Shown: positions 9,782 to 17,590 of the stretch, piece after piece
Numbering within the stretch: position 1 is the stretch's first letter
How the letters are laid out: each line of letters opens with the position of its first letter
DNA from: Alkalibacterium kapii
GTDB lineage: Bacteria; Bacillota; Bacilli; Lactobacillales; Carnobacteriaceae_A
Assembly: GCF_007988865.1 (NCBI RefSeq)
Contig: NZ_BJUY01000017.1
Span: forward strand, 1-42,275
Reading direction: 5' to 3'
DNA length: 42,275 bases
Made by a program: the position numbers and the translations under genes
Notes under the pieces: model-generated
The model's database searches: none
Told to the model about the DNA's origin: nothing
The model's input: the letters and a program-made list of their open reading frames with translations, nothing else

Positions 9782-9828
9782 TAAAGAAAAATAGAGAAAA
9801 CAACAACGAATTTAGCTGTTTCTCTATT
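9782..9828 (-). terminator. Terminator after fakA
   Basis: Inverted repeat AATAGAGAAAC / GTTTTCTCTATT (9790-9801 and 9818-9828, one bulged base) followed on the minus strand by TTTCTTTATTT. The plus-strand side also ends in a T-rich run, so it could act in both directions. It closes the asp23-fakA transcript. Confidence 0.7.
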
Positions 9829-9838
9829 AGTTTCTTTT

Positions 9839-11500
9839 TTATTCTACAGAAATAAGATAAGGATATACCGGTTGTCCACCCTGGTGAATTTCAACTTCAA
9901 TCTCTGTATATTCCTCTTCTACTATTTCAGCTAACTTTTCTGCATCTTTTAATGAACCTTCTTCGCCTGTCAGTATCGTCACGATCTCACTATCCTCATC
10001 CAGCATTGCTTTGATCGTTTTTATAGTAACATCAAAAAGGCTTGGATCTGTGACCTTGATATCACCATCAATGATTCCCATGTAATGATCTTTTTTTATT
10101 TCCAGTCCATTTAGTTCTGTATCTCTCACTGCAAAGGTTACTTGTCCAGATTTGACCATATCGATTTCATCCGACATAGATGTCTTGTTCTTGTCAATAT
10201 CCAAGGTAGGGTTATATCCAAGCATTGCCGTAAGCCCCTGCTGTATCGTTCGTGTTGCCACTACAGTTGCTTTTGCTTCAATTACTTCAGCTGCCTGTTC
10301 CGCAGCCATAAAAATGTTCTTGTTATTAGGCAGGATGATGTACTGTTCAGCAGGAACTTTTTCCATTGCTTTAACAATATCCTCAGTGCTTGGATTCATA
10401 GTCTGTCCGCCTTCCAGGACGTAATCTACTCCTAAGTTTTCAAATAATTTTTTAAGGCCGGCTCCTGGTGCGATCGCAACGACAGCAGAGTCTTTTTTCT
10501 CTTTTTTACTGTCTCCTTCAAGTTCATCTCCAGACAAAGCAGAGTGCTGTTCTCGCATATTGTCAACTTTTATTTTAAGCAGCGAACCAAATTTCTGTCC
10601 GTAATTCATTACCATTCCAGGACGTTCTGTATGCACGTGTACTTTAATGATTTCATCATCTGCTACAACCAGCAGGGAGTCTCCGAGTTCATTCAGATAA
10701 TTACGGAATTCCTCATAATCGAATGCCTTTTCTACTGTTTCACCCTCACCGATTTTCACCATGATCTCTGTGCAGTAGCCATAAGTAATATCCTCAGTGT
10801 TGACATGATCATGTACACCACTTCTATGGTGTTCTGCGCGCACTAATTCATCCAGGTCAGGATCAGCATCCTCAACAGGCTCTTCTCCTGTAAGTGACGA
10901 TAAAAAACCTTCGTATATATACACAAGTCCTTGTCCACCGCTATCGACAACGCCTACTTCTTTCAACACAGGTAACAGATCGGGCGTCTTTTTTAAAGAG
11001 CGTTTTGCTGCATCTAAAATTGTTTCCATCAGGACAATGACGTCATCGGTTTCTTCGGCTTTTTTTATCCCTGCTTTTGCAGATTGTCTCGCTACGGTCA
11101 AAATGGTCCCCTCGACCGGTTTCATTACAGCATTATAAGCTGTATCCACGCCGGCTTGAAATGCCTGGGCCATCTCCTGTGCATTAGCTGTTTCTTTTTC
11201 TTCTAAAGTTTTAGAAAATCCTCTGAACAATTGAGATAAAATGACACCAGAATTGCCTCTGGCTCCCATTAAAAGCCCTTTGGCCAAAGCCTTTGACACG
11301 TCACCAATTTTTTCGCTCGCTGTTTCTTTCACTGCTTCGTATCCACTCGTAAAAGAAAGATTCATATTTGTGCCAGTATCACCATCAGGTACAGGAAACA
11401 CATTAAGGGAATTTACATATTCAGTGTGTTCATCCAAGCGCTGTCTACCAACAGCAACCATATCTTTAAACTTTTTTGCTTTCAAACTATTAACATCCAC
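9839..11500 (-). CDS. fakA: Fatty acid kinase catalytic subunit FakA (DhaL plus DegV-type domains, YloV)
   Basis: Phosphorylates fatty acids held by FakB (DegV-type) proteins so that exogenous fatty acids enter the PlsX/PlsY pathway. The N-terminal DhaL-type kinase domain carries VPDGDTGTNM (about 37-46), with the Asp residues that bind Mg-ATP, and GARGNSGVILSQ further on. The C-terminal part is DegV-related. I set the start at GTG 11500, which lies 11 bases after AAAGGAGG and aligns with the family's N-terminus (553 residues). An in-frame ATG at 11524 exists but has no ribosome site and sits inside the palindrome 11520-11535. It follows an Asp23-family gene by about 41 bases, the standard pairing. 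A DegV protein that could be its FakB is encoded at 34863-35735. Confidence 0.88.
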   Translation of the reverse strand: MDVNSLKAKKFKDMVAVGRQRLDEHTEYVNSLNVFPVPDGDTGTNMNLSFTSGYEAVKETASEKIGDVSKALAKGLLMGARGNSGVILSQLFRGFSKTLEEKETANAQEMAQAFQAGVDTAYNAVMKPVEGTILTVARQSAKAGIKKAEETDDVIVLMETILDAAKRSLKKTPDLLPVLKEVGVVDSGGQGLVYIYEGFLSSLTGEEPVEDADPDLDELVRAEHHRSGVHDHVNTEDITYGYCTEIMVKIGEGETVEKAFDYEEFRNYLNELGDSLLVVADDEIIKVHVHTERPGMVMNYGQKFGSLLKIKVDNMREQHSALSGDELEGDSKKEKKDSAVVAIAPGAGLKKLFENLGVDYVLEGGQTMNPSTEDIVKAMEKVPAEQYIILPNNKNIFMAAEQAAEVIEAKATVVATRTIQQGLTAMLGYNPTLDIDKNKTSMSDEIDMVKSGQVTFAVRDTELNGLEIKKDHYMGIIDGDIKVTDPSLFDVTIKTIKAMLDEDSEIVTILTGEEGSLKDAEKLAEIVEEEYTEIEVEIHQGGQPVYPYLISVE

Positions 11501-11519
11501 TTTTACATTATCCTCCTTT

Positions 11520-11535
11520 GTCATTTTAAAATGAC
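11520..11535. repeat. 16-bp perfect palindrome between the asp23-family gene and fakA
   Basis: GTCATTTTAAAATGAC is a perfect palindrome between the asp23-family stop and the fakA ribosome site. It could form a small hairpin in the message or be an operator half-site pair. No known factor is assigned. Confidence 0.5.
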
Positions 11536-11541
11536 GTTGGC

Positions 11542-11907
11542 TTAAAAATCTTTTTGAACTCTGACGCCTTGAACAAACACATTTACTGAACTCGCTTTGA
11601 TTCCCAGATCATGTTCAAGCTGATAGCCTACTCTTTCCTGCATGTTTTTAGAAACTTCAGTTATTTTCGTGCCGTAGCTTACAATGATATAAACGTCGAC
11701 CGCAATTTTTTCATCTTCTTGCCTTACGACAACACCTTTGGAATAATTTTCTCTATTAAGTATTTCATTGATGCCATCTCTTACCTGATTTCGACTAGCC
11801 ATACCTACAATGCCAAAAATTTCTGTTGCAGCTCCACCTACTACGGTAGATATAACGTCACTGGACATTTCGATATTGCCATATTCTGTGTTTAATTGCA
11901 CACTCAT
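11542..11907 (-). CDS. Asp23/Gls24 family protein (YloU-like)
   Basis: Small member of the Asp23/Gls24 envelope-stress family, routinely encoded upstream of fakA/yloV in Firmicutes. Asp23 of Staphylococcus is a membrane-associated protein linked to cell-wall stress; the role of YloU itself is unknown. The reading frame begins at 11937, but the ATG at 11907 (MSVQLNTEYGNIEMS) is 9 bases after AAGGAG and matches the family start, giving 121 residues. Typical family segments are the beta-rich N-terminus and VDVYIIVSYG...ISV-type central strands. Transcription probably starts at the promoter at 11973-11996. Confidence 0.85.
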   Translation of the reverse strand: MSVQLNTEYGNIEMSSDVISTVVGGAATEIFGIVGMASRNQVRDGINEILNRENYSKGVVVRQEDEKIAVDVYIIVSYGTKITEVSKNMQERVGYQLEHDLGIKASSVNVFVQGVRVQKDF

Positions 11908-11972
11908 TTTATAAAACTCCTTCCATACTTTGAACATTTTTATACGACAGATTCCTCTTGATATTCAAACAT

Positions 11973-11996
11973 ATTTTAGCATATTCTTCATCACAA
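11973..11996 (-). promoter_or_regulatory. Probable promoter of the asp23-fakA operon
   Basis: On the minus strand an extended -10 (TGC TAAAAT, 11973-11981) lies about 65 bases before the asp23-family start. The -35 region is T-rich and overlaps the tail of the hairpin at 11994-12033; TTGTGA at 11991-11996 with TATGTT 17 bases on is an alternative pairing. Confidence 0.45.
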
Positions 11997-12033
11997 AAAA
12001 AGACAAGGGCCATTCGTACAGATAAACGCCCTT
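11994..12033 (-). terminator. Orphan terminator-like hairpin upstream of the asp23-family gene
   Basis: Stem AAGGGC / GCCCTT (12005-12010 and 12028-12033), loop of 17 bases, followed on the minus strand by GTCTTTTTTT. No minus-strand gene lies upstream of it before rpmB. It may end an unannotated RNA, act as a leader attenuator if transcription starts further upstream, or insulate the asp23-family promoter. Confidence 0.55.
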
Positions 12034-12202
12034 CTTTATTTATATGTATTCAATATCAAAGTGCTATCCACACTTTATCTAGTATACACTGTAATCCTTG
12101 AATTTTGTAGGGAGTATCCTGTGAAATAGCCAAAAATTTGCTTTCATTGACTCTATCATCGTCTTGTAAAGGTAAACTACTTGATTCTTTTATAAAAACT
12201 CC

Positions 12203-12231
12203 TTGCTTCACATGCTTAATTATGATACTTT
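12203..12231 (+). promoter_or_regulatory. Probable promoter of rpmB
   Basis: TTGCTT (12203-12208), 17 bases, TACTTT (12226-12231), with TG one base before the -10 (TGA TACTTT), an extended -10. It would give a leader of roughly 45 bases before rpmB. Confidence 0.5.
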
Positions 12232-12285
12232 ATATAAGTATGAATTAGCTTTTTATTTGAGCTAGGCACGAAGGAGGAGAAAAGA

Positions 12286-12474
12286 ATGGCTAAAGAATGT
12301 TTTGTAACAGGACGTAAAGCTAGAAGCGGTAATAATCGCTCTCATGCTAACAATAAATCTAAACGTACCTTCAATGCGAATTTACAAAAAGTGCGTATCA
12401 TGGTCGACGGCAAACCTAAAAGAGTTTGGGTTTCAGCTCGCGCTTTGAAATCAGGTAAAGTTGAACGTGTTTAA
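12286..12474 (+). CDS. rpmB: Large ribosomal subunit protein bL28
   Basis: Basic 62-residue protein of the 50S subunit. [23 protein letters not shown] and the C-terminal [13 protein letters not shown] are diagnostic. Only one Cys (Cys5) is present, so this is the zinc-free form of bL28. ATG follows AAGGAGGAG. It is one of few plus-strand genes here and is transcribed alone, divergently from the asp23-family gene, as in many Firmicutes. A strong bidirectional terminator follows within 10 bases. Confidence 0.97.
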   Translation: MAKECFVTGRKARSGNNRSHANNKSKRTFNANLQKVRIMVDGKPKRVWVSARALKSGKVERV

Positions 12475-12480
12475 AACGCT

Positions 12481-12529
12481 AAAATAACGGATAACGAAGA
12501 ATTAAAATTTCTTCGTTATCCGTTATTTT
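12481..12529. terminator. Bidirectional terminator shared by rpmB and thiN
   Basis: A perfect 21-bp inverted repeat (12481-12501 and 12509-12529, core AACGGATAACGAAG) with a 7-base loop. T-rich runs lie on both exits, ATTTTTAATT on the plus side and ATTTTAG on the minus side. It sits between the convergent genes rpmB and thiN and touches the thiN stop codon. Confidence 0.9.
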
Positions 12530-13179
12530 TAATTATCACTGCTTTGAATAACTGCGACCAGGCCTTCTTTAAAAGAAAAATGGCATTTTCCTTTTAAAAA
12601 CTCATTGCTGATCAAAGCTCTTGGATACGAATAAGAGACCTGATGAACAGGATACTTGACACCCGTGAGTGTCAGTTGTCTGACAGTAGTCATGGTCAAA
12701 AAAGAAAGATAGTCTCTGCCTTCTTCTTTGTTAAGCACGTATTCTCCTGCCCGGTAAAAGCGCATAGTGTTGCTTTTATCAAGCAATGTCAGGCGGTCGA
12801 CAGCATTTTCAAGTTTCGGCTGGTATACCATATAAATGACACTCAACATATGATCGATGCGCCCTCCGGACCAGTTATATACAATGATTTCATCAACAGT
12901 TTCATCAGCCACAGCCATTTCCAGCGCGATCTCAGCATCCGTTTCATCTTTTTCAGAAGCAAATTCATGAATATCACTGATCACTGCATCCAGTTTGATT
13001 TTCTGTTCATGGGTAACGGAATCGAAGTCTCCAATAGCGACAGTGACAGGAATATCCCTTGACAGGCAGAGAATGGCGCCTTCATCGACACCTATGACCA
13101 TGTCGTTTTTTTTAGGACTGGGGAAAACAGCCTGTTCTATGGGTGCCCCAAGGACGATGTGGGCTGTTTTAATTTTCAT
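12529..13179 (-). CDS. thiN: Thiamine pyrophosphokinase ThiN
   Basis: Transfers pyrophosphate from ATP to thiamine to make the cofactor TPP. Family motifs are GVDEGA (30-35, Asp32), GDFDS (50-54) and EKDETDAE (76-83), acidic residues that bind Mg and ATP, followed by a beta-rich thiamine-binding C-terminal half. The 216-residue length is normal. It overlaps the 3' end of rpe by 11 bases, implying translational coupling, and is the last gene of the long coaBC-to-thiN run. It would act on thiamine brought in by ThiT (37810-38373). No thiamine biosynthesis genes are in the window. Confidence 0.92.
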   Translation of the reverse strand: MKIKTAHIVLGAPIEQAVFPSPKKNDMVIGVDEGAILCLSRDIPVTVAIGDFDSVTHEQKIKLDAVISDIHEFASEKDETDAEIALEMAVADETVDEIIVYNWSGGRIDHMLSVIYMVYQPKLENAVDRLTLLDKSNTMRFYRAGEYVLNKEEGRDYLSFLTMTTVRQLTLTGVKYPVHQVSYSYPRALISNEFLKGKCHFSFKEGLVAVIQSSDN

Positions 13180-13828
13180 TCTTTACCGCATTCTTCAGTT
13201 TTTGGATGCGTGCTTTTGGATCTTTTGAATTATATATATATGAGCCTGCTACACATACTTCGGCGCCAGCGTCTGCACATACTTTTATCGTGGAATCATT
13301 TATACCACCATCGACTTGAATCAGAAAGTCATGGCCTTTATCTTTTTTCCATTGATCAAGTTGTCTGATTTTGTTTACTGTTTCAGGAATAAATGATTGT
13401 CCTCCAAAACCAGGATTGACAGTCATTACCAGGACCATATCTACAATTGATAAAATATCTTCCACTAAACTGACGGGAGTAGCCGGATTGATGACGATGC
13501 CTGCTTTAACATCTGACTTTTTGATCAGTTGAAGAGCACGATGAACATGTTTTGTACTTTCATATTGAATTGAAATATAATCAGCACCTGCCTCAGCGAA
13601 CCCTTTAATATAATCTTCAGGATTCTCTACCATTAAATGACAATCTATAGGTAATTCGGTATGAGGTCTTATTGCTTTCACTATATTGGATCCAAAAGTC
13701 AAATTCGGAACAAAGTGTCCATCCATTGAATCAACGTGGATCCAATCTGCGCCTCCGTCCTCTACTTTTTCGATATCTTCTTTTAAATTGGCAAAGTCAG
13801 CGCTTAGTATTGATGGTGCGATTTTCAT
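13169..13828 (-). CDS. rpe: Ribulose-phosphate 3-epimerase
   Basis: Interconverts ribulose 5-phosphate and xylulose 5-phosphate in the pentose phosphate pathway. The TIM-barrel protein of 219 residues has the motifs APSILSADF (4-12), HVDSMDGHFVPN with metal-binding His31 and catalytic Asp33, CHLMVENP with His64, VNPGFGGQSF, and VDGGIND with the second catalytic Asp. It overlaps the rsgA stop by one base (TAATG), and thiN starts within its last codons. The order rsgA-rpe-thiN is standard in Firmicutes. Confidence 0.95.
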   Translation of the reverse strand: MKIAPSILSADFANLKEDIEKVEDGGADWIHVDSMDGHFVPNLTFGSNIVKAIRPHTELPIDCHLMVENPEDYIKGFAEAGADYISIQYESTKHVHRALQLIKKSDVKAGIVINPATPVSLVEDILSIVDMVLVMTVNPGFGGQSFIPETVNKIRQLDQWKKDKGHDFLIQVDGGINDSTIKVCADAGAEVCVAGSYIYNSKDPKARIQKLKNAVKNEN

Positions 13829-14742
13829 TATTTTTCCCCTTTCTTTCCATAATTTGGTTTTCTGTTTTTTATTTCATTTAGTAGTGACAAGTAATTTTTA
13901 TATCGATATTCAGTTATTTTTCCACTATCTACAGCTTTCTTTACAGCGCAGTCAGGTTCATTCAGATGAATACAGCTGTTGAAACGACAGGCTTTTCCGT
14001 ATTCTTCTATCTCAGGAAAATAATGACTCAATTCCTGTTCTGTAATGTCTTGAAATTGAATCGCGCTAAATCCTGGAGTATCAGCGATGAGTCCGCCTAG
14101 TACTGGTATCAGTTCCACATGACGGGTCGTGTGTTTCCCTCTGCCAAGTGATTTTGAGGTCGCACCTGTTTTAAGATTCAGATTTGGATCTATTTTATTC
14201 AACAGTGTCGATTTCCCCGCTCCAGACTGACCGATAAAAACCACTGTTTTTTCTTTTATAAAAGGCTTCAGGCTTTCAACAAGTTTTTTCTGGCTTAATT
14301 TTTCGCCATGTTCCGGTAAAATCACTGTATATCCGATCATTCTGTATTGATCGCAAATCCGTTTTATTTCTGTGTATTTTATTTTGTCGATAAGGTCTGT
14401 CTTTGTAATATAGATTATGGGTCGAATATTTTTATTTTCGACTGAAACCAGAAAACGATCCAGAAGTGACGTGCTGAAATCTGGATTTATCGTAGACATT
14501 ATGATTACGCCAAGGTCTACATTCGACACGGCAGGTCTTATTAATTCATTTTTTCTTTTCAATACCTTTTCAAGTCTGCCTTCCTGTTTTGTATCAAATC
14601 TGAATTCTACATAGTCCCCCACCAGAGGAGTAATATTTTCTTTCCTGAAAATACCGCGCCCACGTGTCTGATAAATATCCCCTTCAGCTGACTTAATGTA
14701 ATAAAAACCACTTAAAGCTTTAATGATCTGTCCTTTATGCAT
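13828..14742 (-). CDS. rsgA: Small ribosomal subunit biogenesis GTPase RsgA
   Basis: Circularly permuted GTPase that checks and releases late 30S assembly intermediates. The order of motifs shows the permutation: N-terminal OB fold, G4 TKTD (about residue 113), then G1 GQSGAGKST (about 168-176), then G3 DTPG (about 221). It ends with a zinc site CRFNSC...EPDC (about 251-266) and a helical tail. The 304-residue length is typical. ATG follows AAAGGAGG and lies 15 bases after prkC. Its location next to the kinase/phosphatase pair is conserved in Firmicutes, where PrkC can phosphorylate RsgA (established for relatives). Confidence 0.95.
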   Translation of the reverse strand: MHKGQIIKALSGFYYIKSAEGDIYQTRGRGIFRKENITPLVGDYVEFRFDTKQEGRLEKVLKRKNELIRPAVSNVDLGVIIMSTINPDFSTSLLDRFLVSVENKNIRPIIYITKTDLIDKIKYTEIKRICDQYRMIGYTVILPEHGEKLSQKKLVESLKPFIKEKTVVFIGQSGAGKSTLLNKIDPNLNLKTGATSKSLGRGKHTTRHVELIPVLGGLIADTPGFSAIQFQDITEQELSHYFPEIEEYGKACRFNSCIHLNEPDCAVKKAVDSGKITEYRYKNYLSLLNEIKNRKPNYGKKGEK

Positions 14743-14757
14743 AAATCCTCCTTTCTC

Positions 14758-16749
14758 CTAATCGTTTGGTGTAATATCTGTTTTTTCTATGATTTCTTTA
14801 CCGTTTCTAATTACTTTGTAACTCCCTGTCTCATTTTCTTTAACATTAAATGAGATGATTTCTATTGCATCTTCGTAAATATCGAATTCTCGATAAACCT
14901 CATCATATGAATTTTCGTTGTCATTCACATATATTTCAATATGATTGGGTTCATTTACCGGCTGCTCATCCGGGTCCTCTTCATCTTCTGTACCGTTATT
15001 TTTACTCGTATCCACATATTCGATTGTTATTGCCCGGTCAAATGAAATGATTTCTGGTTCTTCAGGGCCTGTAGAGAGCACAACTGAAATGCGCGAGCCA
15101 TTATAAACAAGCGATCCAGCTTCAGGTGACTGACTGGCTACCTGGTCTTCAGGGATTGACTCGTGAGGTTCCCGAGTGATCGTCACAGATAGATTATGTT
15201 CATCTGCATATTTCTCTACACCTTCAATTGAATAACCTGTAAAATCAATAATATCATGGCCTTCCGGACCTGCGCTGACAGTTAAAACGATTGTACTGTC
15301 ACTTGGAACTACTTTATCACCTGAATCGATACTTTGTGAAATAATATGCCCTTCTGGGATAAAATTGTGATTTTTATTTTCTCTTTCAACAGTGAAACCT
15401 TGTTCTGTTAATCGTGCTCTGATATCCTCGTAATTTTCTTCTGAGTAATTCAAAACACTCACTGGCTTCTTCCCAAGGCTAATGTATATATCCACTTCGT
15501 TCGATTCTTTTAAAATAGATTCTGCCGCTGGATTTGTCCGAATAACTCGTCCTTCTCCGATGGCTTCATCGTTTTGTTCAATTACTTCCCCTAATTCGAG
15601 ATTTAATCGTTTTAGCTCTATTTCTGCCTCTTCAACAGACATGCCTTCCAATTGAGGGATTTCAACTTCCCGAGGTTGAGTAAATATAAAAGCTATCATG
15701 CTCAAAACGGCGATAGTCAAAAAAATAATAATGAATGTCAGTGTTTTTTTCTTTTTACTGGTCTTTACGGTCTGTGAACGGTTCAACCCTTTGTTCTTGG
15801 ATGATTTTACAGGTTCTGAACCCACTGAAGGTTGGGGCAAAGGCATCGTTTCGGGCGGGGTGACCGGTGTCAAGACCCGTGTTTCATCATCTGTTGTTTT
15901 TTCAGGTAGAAATTTGGTTTCTCCAGCTCTTTTAGCAGACAGCGCAGTTTTTAAATCTTCTTTCATCATATGAACAGACGGGTAGCGCTGAATGGGCTCT
16001 TTAGATGTTGCTTTTAAAACGACATTTTCAAGAGCTTGAGGCAGTGAATTATCTTTCTCTTTCAGAGACGGTATGCTGTTTTGGAAATGTTTCAATGCAA
16101 TCGACACAGGTGACTCTCCGTCAAACGGCACACTTCCAGATAACAGTTCGTACAAAAGGATTCCAAGAGAATATATATCTGATTGCTTAGTTGCCATGCT
16201 CCCCCGTGCTTGTTCCGGTGAAATATAGTGAACAGACCCCAGTAGAGAGTTCGTTTGTGTTATAGAATTTTCAGAGAGTGCTACAGCTATGCCAAAATCA
16301 GTTATTTTAACAGTTTCATCATGGGCAATGAGTATATTCTGCGGTTTGAGATCTCTATGGATAATATTGTGCCTGTGTGCATACTCTACAGCACTGAGTA
16401 TCTGCATCATGATGTTTACTGTCTTTTTATAGGGAATAGGATGATGTGCTTTGATGTATTCTTTCAGATCATAACCTTCTACGTATTCCATAACGATATA
16501 TGGCAAATCATCTTCACCAACATCTACAACGTCGACGATATTGGGATGGAGTAATTCAGTTGTGGAAAGAGCTTCTCTTTTAAATCGTCTGATACTGGCT
16601 TCATCTTCGTGGAAGTTATAAGCCATTAATTTAACAGCAACCTGACGCTCAAGAATAAGATCTTCGGCTAGAAAAACTTTAGCCATACCGCCCGAACCGA
16701 TTTCTCTGATCAATTTGTAGCGATTATTTATTCTTTCTCCTGGTCTCAT
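14758..16749 (-). CDS. prkC: Serine/threonine protein kinase with PASTA repeats (PrkC/StkP)
   Basis: Membrane kinase that senses cell-wall fragments and controls envelope growth and division. The Hanks-type kinase domain spans residues 11-270, with glycine loop GSGGMAKV (18-25), Lys40, HRDLKPQN (131-138, Asp133), DFG (151-153) and activation segment SPEQARG. A Thr/Ser-rich juxtamembrane linker is followed by a basic stretch and one membrane helix (about 336-356). Outside the cell are three PASTA repeats (from about 362), then an acidic linker (EDEEDPDEQP) and a final beta-rich domain of about 70 residues. The ATG is 3 bases after the phosphatase stop, with AAAGGAGG in the phosphatase's last codons. 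Confidence 0.94.
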   Translation of the reverse strand: MRPGERINNRYKLIREIGSGGMAKVFLAEDLILERQVAVKLMAYNFHEDEASIRRFKREALSTTELLHPNIVDVVDVGEDDLPYIVMEYVEGYDLKEYIKAHHPIPYKKTVNIMMQILSAVEYAHRHNIIHRDLKPQNILIAHDETVKITDFGIAVALSENSITQTNSLLGSVHYISPEQARGSMATKQSDIYSLGILLYELLSGSVPFDGESPVSIALKHFQNSIPSLKEKDNSLPQALENVVLKATSKEPIQRYPSVHMMKEDLKTALSAKRAGETKFLPEKTTDDETRVLTPVTPPETMPLPQPSVGSEPVKSSKNKGLNRSQTVKTSKKKKTLTFIIIFLTIAVLSMIAFIFTQPREVEIPQLEGMSVEEAEIELKRLNLELGEVIEQNDEAIGEGRVIRTNPAAESILKESNEVDIYISLGKKPVSVLNYSEENYEDIRARLTEQGFTVERENKNHNFIPEGHIISQSIDSGDKVVPSDSTIVLTVSAGPEGHDIIDFTGYSIEGVEKYADEHNLSVTITREPHESIPEDQVASQSPEAGSLVYNGSRISVVLSTGPEEPEIISFDRAITIEYVDTSKNNGTEDEEDPDEQPVNEPNHIEIYVNDNENSYDEVYREFDIYEDAIEIISFNVKENETGSYKVIRNGKEIIEKTDITPND

Positions 16750-16752
16750 TCT

Positions 16753-17511
16753 CTAGCCTCCTTTCTTTTGATTCAACGCTGACATCTTGGTTTTTTCAAT
16801 TAGACAAAGTGTTATATTATCTGTCGAACCATTATTCAATGCTGCCTGTGTGAGTGTATCTGCTTTACTTTTCAAATCATCCCGTGACTTCAAAACTTCT
16901 TCTATGAACGGATAACGGACCCCATTTGTAAGCCCATCTGAACAAAGCATAACGAGGAAATCATCTGTTTGCTTCAAAAAGAAAAAATCTACTGTCAATT
17001 TATTGAATACACCTAAAGAGCGAGTAAGTGTATGTCTTTGATGATGATTTTTTGCTTCTTCCTCAGTGATTTCACCATTTATTCTCAGTTCGTTGGCAAA
17101 CGTGTGGTCAACTGTTACTAAATTCAAACCTTTTTCGTCTAGAAAATATGCGCGGCTATCCCCAACATTGCCTATAACGATTTCATCTTTTATAAAAGCT
17201 GCTGTGACGATCGTAGTTCCCATGCCATCAAGATCTTTATAATTATTTGCGACACGGTAAATTCTTCTGTTTTCAATATTTATATGTTCGTCCAGCCATT
17301 CGCTTGCTTCATGGACATTCAAAAAAGAGGTTTCCTTCCAGTAATTGCCGATCTGCAGAACAGCCATTTCACTTGCGACATCCCCCGCTTTGTGTCCTCC
17401 CATACCATCGCAGAGAACAGCTAAAAGTTGGTTGTCTTTATTTGTAAATGTTTCGACATAGTCCTGGTTGATTGAGCGTTTACCAATGTGTGTTTTTTTA
17501 AAGCTATTCAG
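16753..17511 (-). CDS. stp: PP2C-type protein phosphatase (Stp/PrpC) with apparent CTG start
   Basis: Metal-dependent phosphatase that reverses PrkC phosphorylation; cytosolic. The first ATG in frame (17403) would cut off the essential N-terminus. The frame continues upstream without a stop and encodes the family sequence KKTHIGKRSINQDYV...VLCDGMGGHKAGDVAS, with Arg12 and metal ligands Asp17 and Asp35. No ATG, GTG or TTG exists between the upstream TGA (17518-17520) and this region. A CTG at 17511 lies 9 bases after AGGAG and gives 252 residues, the family length, so I take it as the start. A sequencing error there is the alternative. It is encoded 79 bases after rsmB and directly ahead of prkC. 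Confidence 0.85.
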   Translation of the reverse strand: MNSFKKTHIGKRSINQDYVETFTNKDNQLLAVLCDGMGGHKAGDVASEMAVLQIGNYWKETSFLNVHEASEWLDEHINIENRRIYRVANNYKDLDGMGTTIVTAAFIKDEIVIGNVGDSRAYFLDEKGLNLVTVDHTFANELRINGEITEEEAKNHHQRHTLTRSLGVFNKLTVDFFFLKQTDDFLVMLCSDGLTNGVRYPFIEEVLKSRDDLKSKADTLTQAALNNGSTDNITLCLIEKTKMSALNQKKGG

Positions 17512-17553
17512 TTTCTCTCACTCCTGATCGTTATAAATTGAATCGTGCTATGT

Positions 17554-17583
17554 AAAGTGGAAAAAAACTGTTTTTTCCACTTT
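17554..17583. repeat. A/T-rich inverted repeat between rsmB and stp
   Basis: AAAGTGGAAAAAA (17554-17566) is mirrored by TTTTTTCCACTTT (17571-17583), a 13-bp stem with a 4-base loop. Its T run lies inside the stem rather than after it, so it is not a classic terminator. It may be a message-stabilising or processing hairpin ahead of stp. Confidence 0.55.
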
Positions 17584-17590
17584 GAATATA

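Larger units (their letters stand above)
11908..12285. other. Divergent intergenic region between the asp23-family gene and rpmB
   Basis: This 378-base gap holds divergent promoters for the asp23-family gene (minus) and rpmB (plus). It also holds a terminator-like hairpin at 11994-12033 that belongs to no visible gene. From 12035 to 12200 I see no open frame of note, no recognised RNA family and no repeat; a short non-coding transcript ending at the hairpin is possible but not shown. Confidence 0.6.

Noticed and set aside
10142-10846. Several 90-100 codon plus-strand frames opposite fakA
   Set aside because: They are mirror frames of a strongly supported gene, with no ribosome sites or family resemblance.
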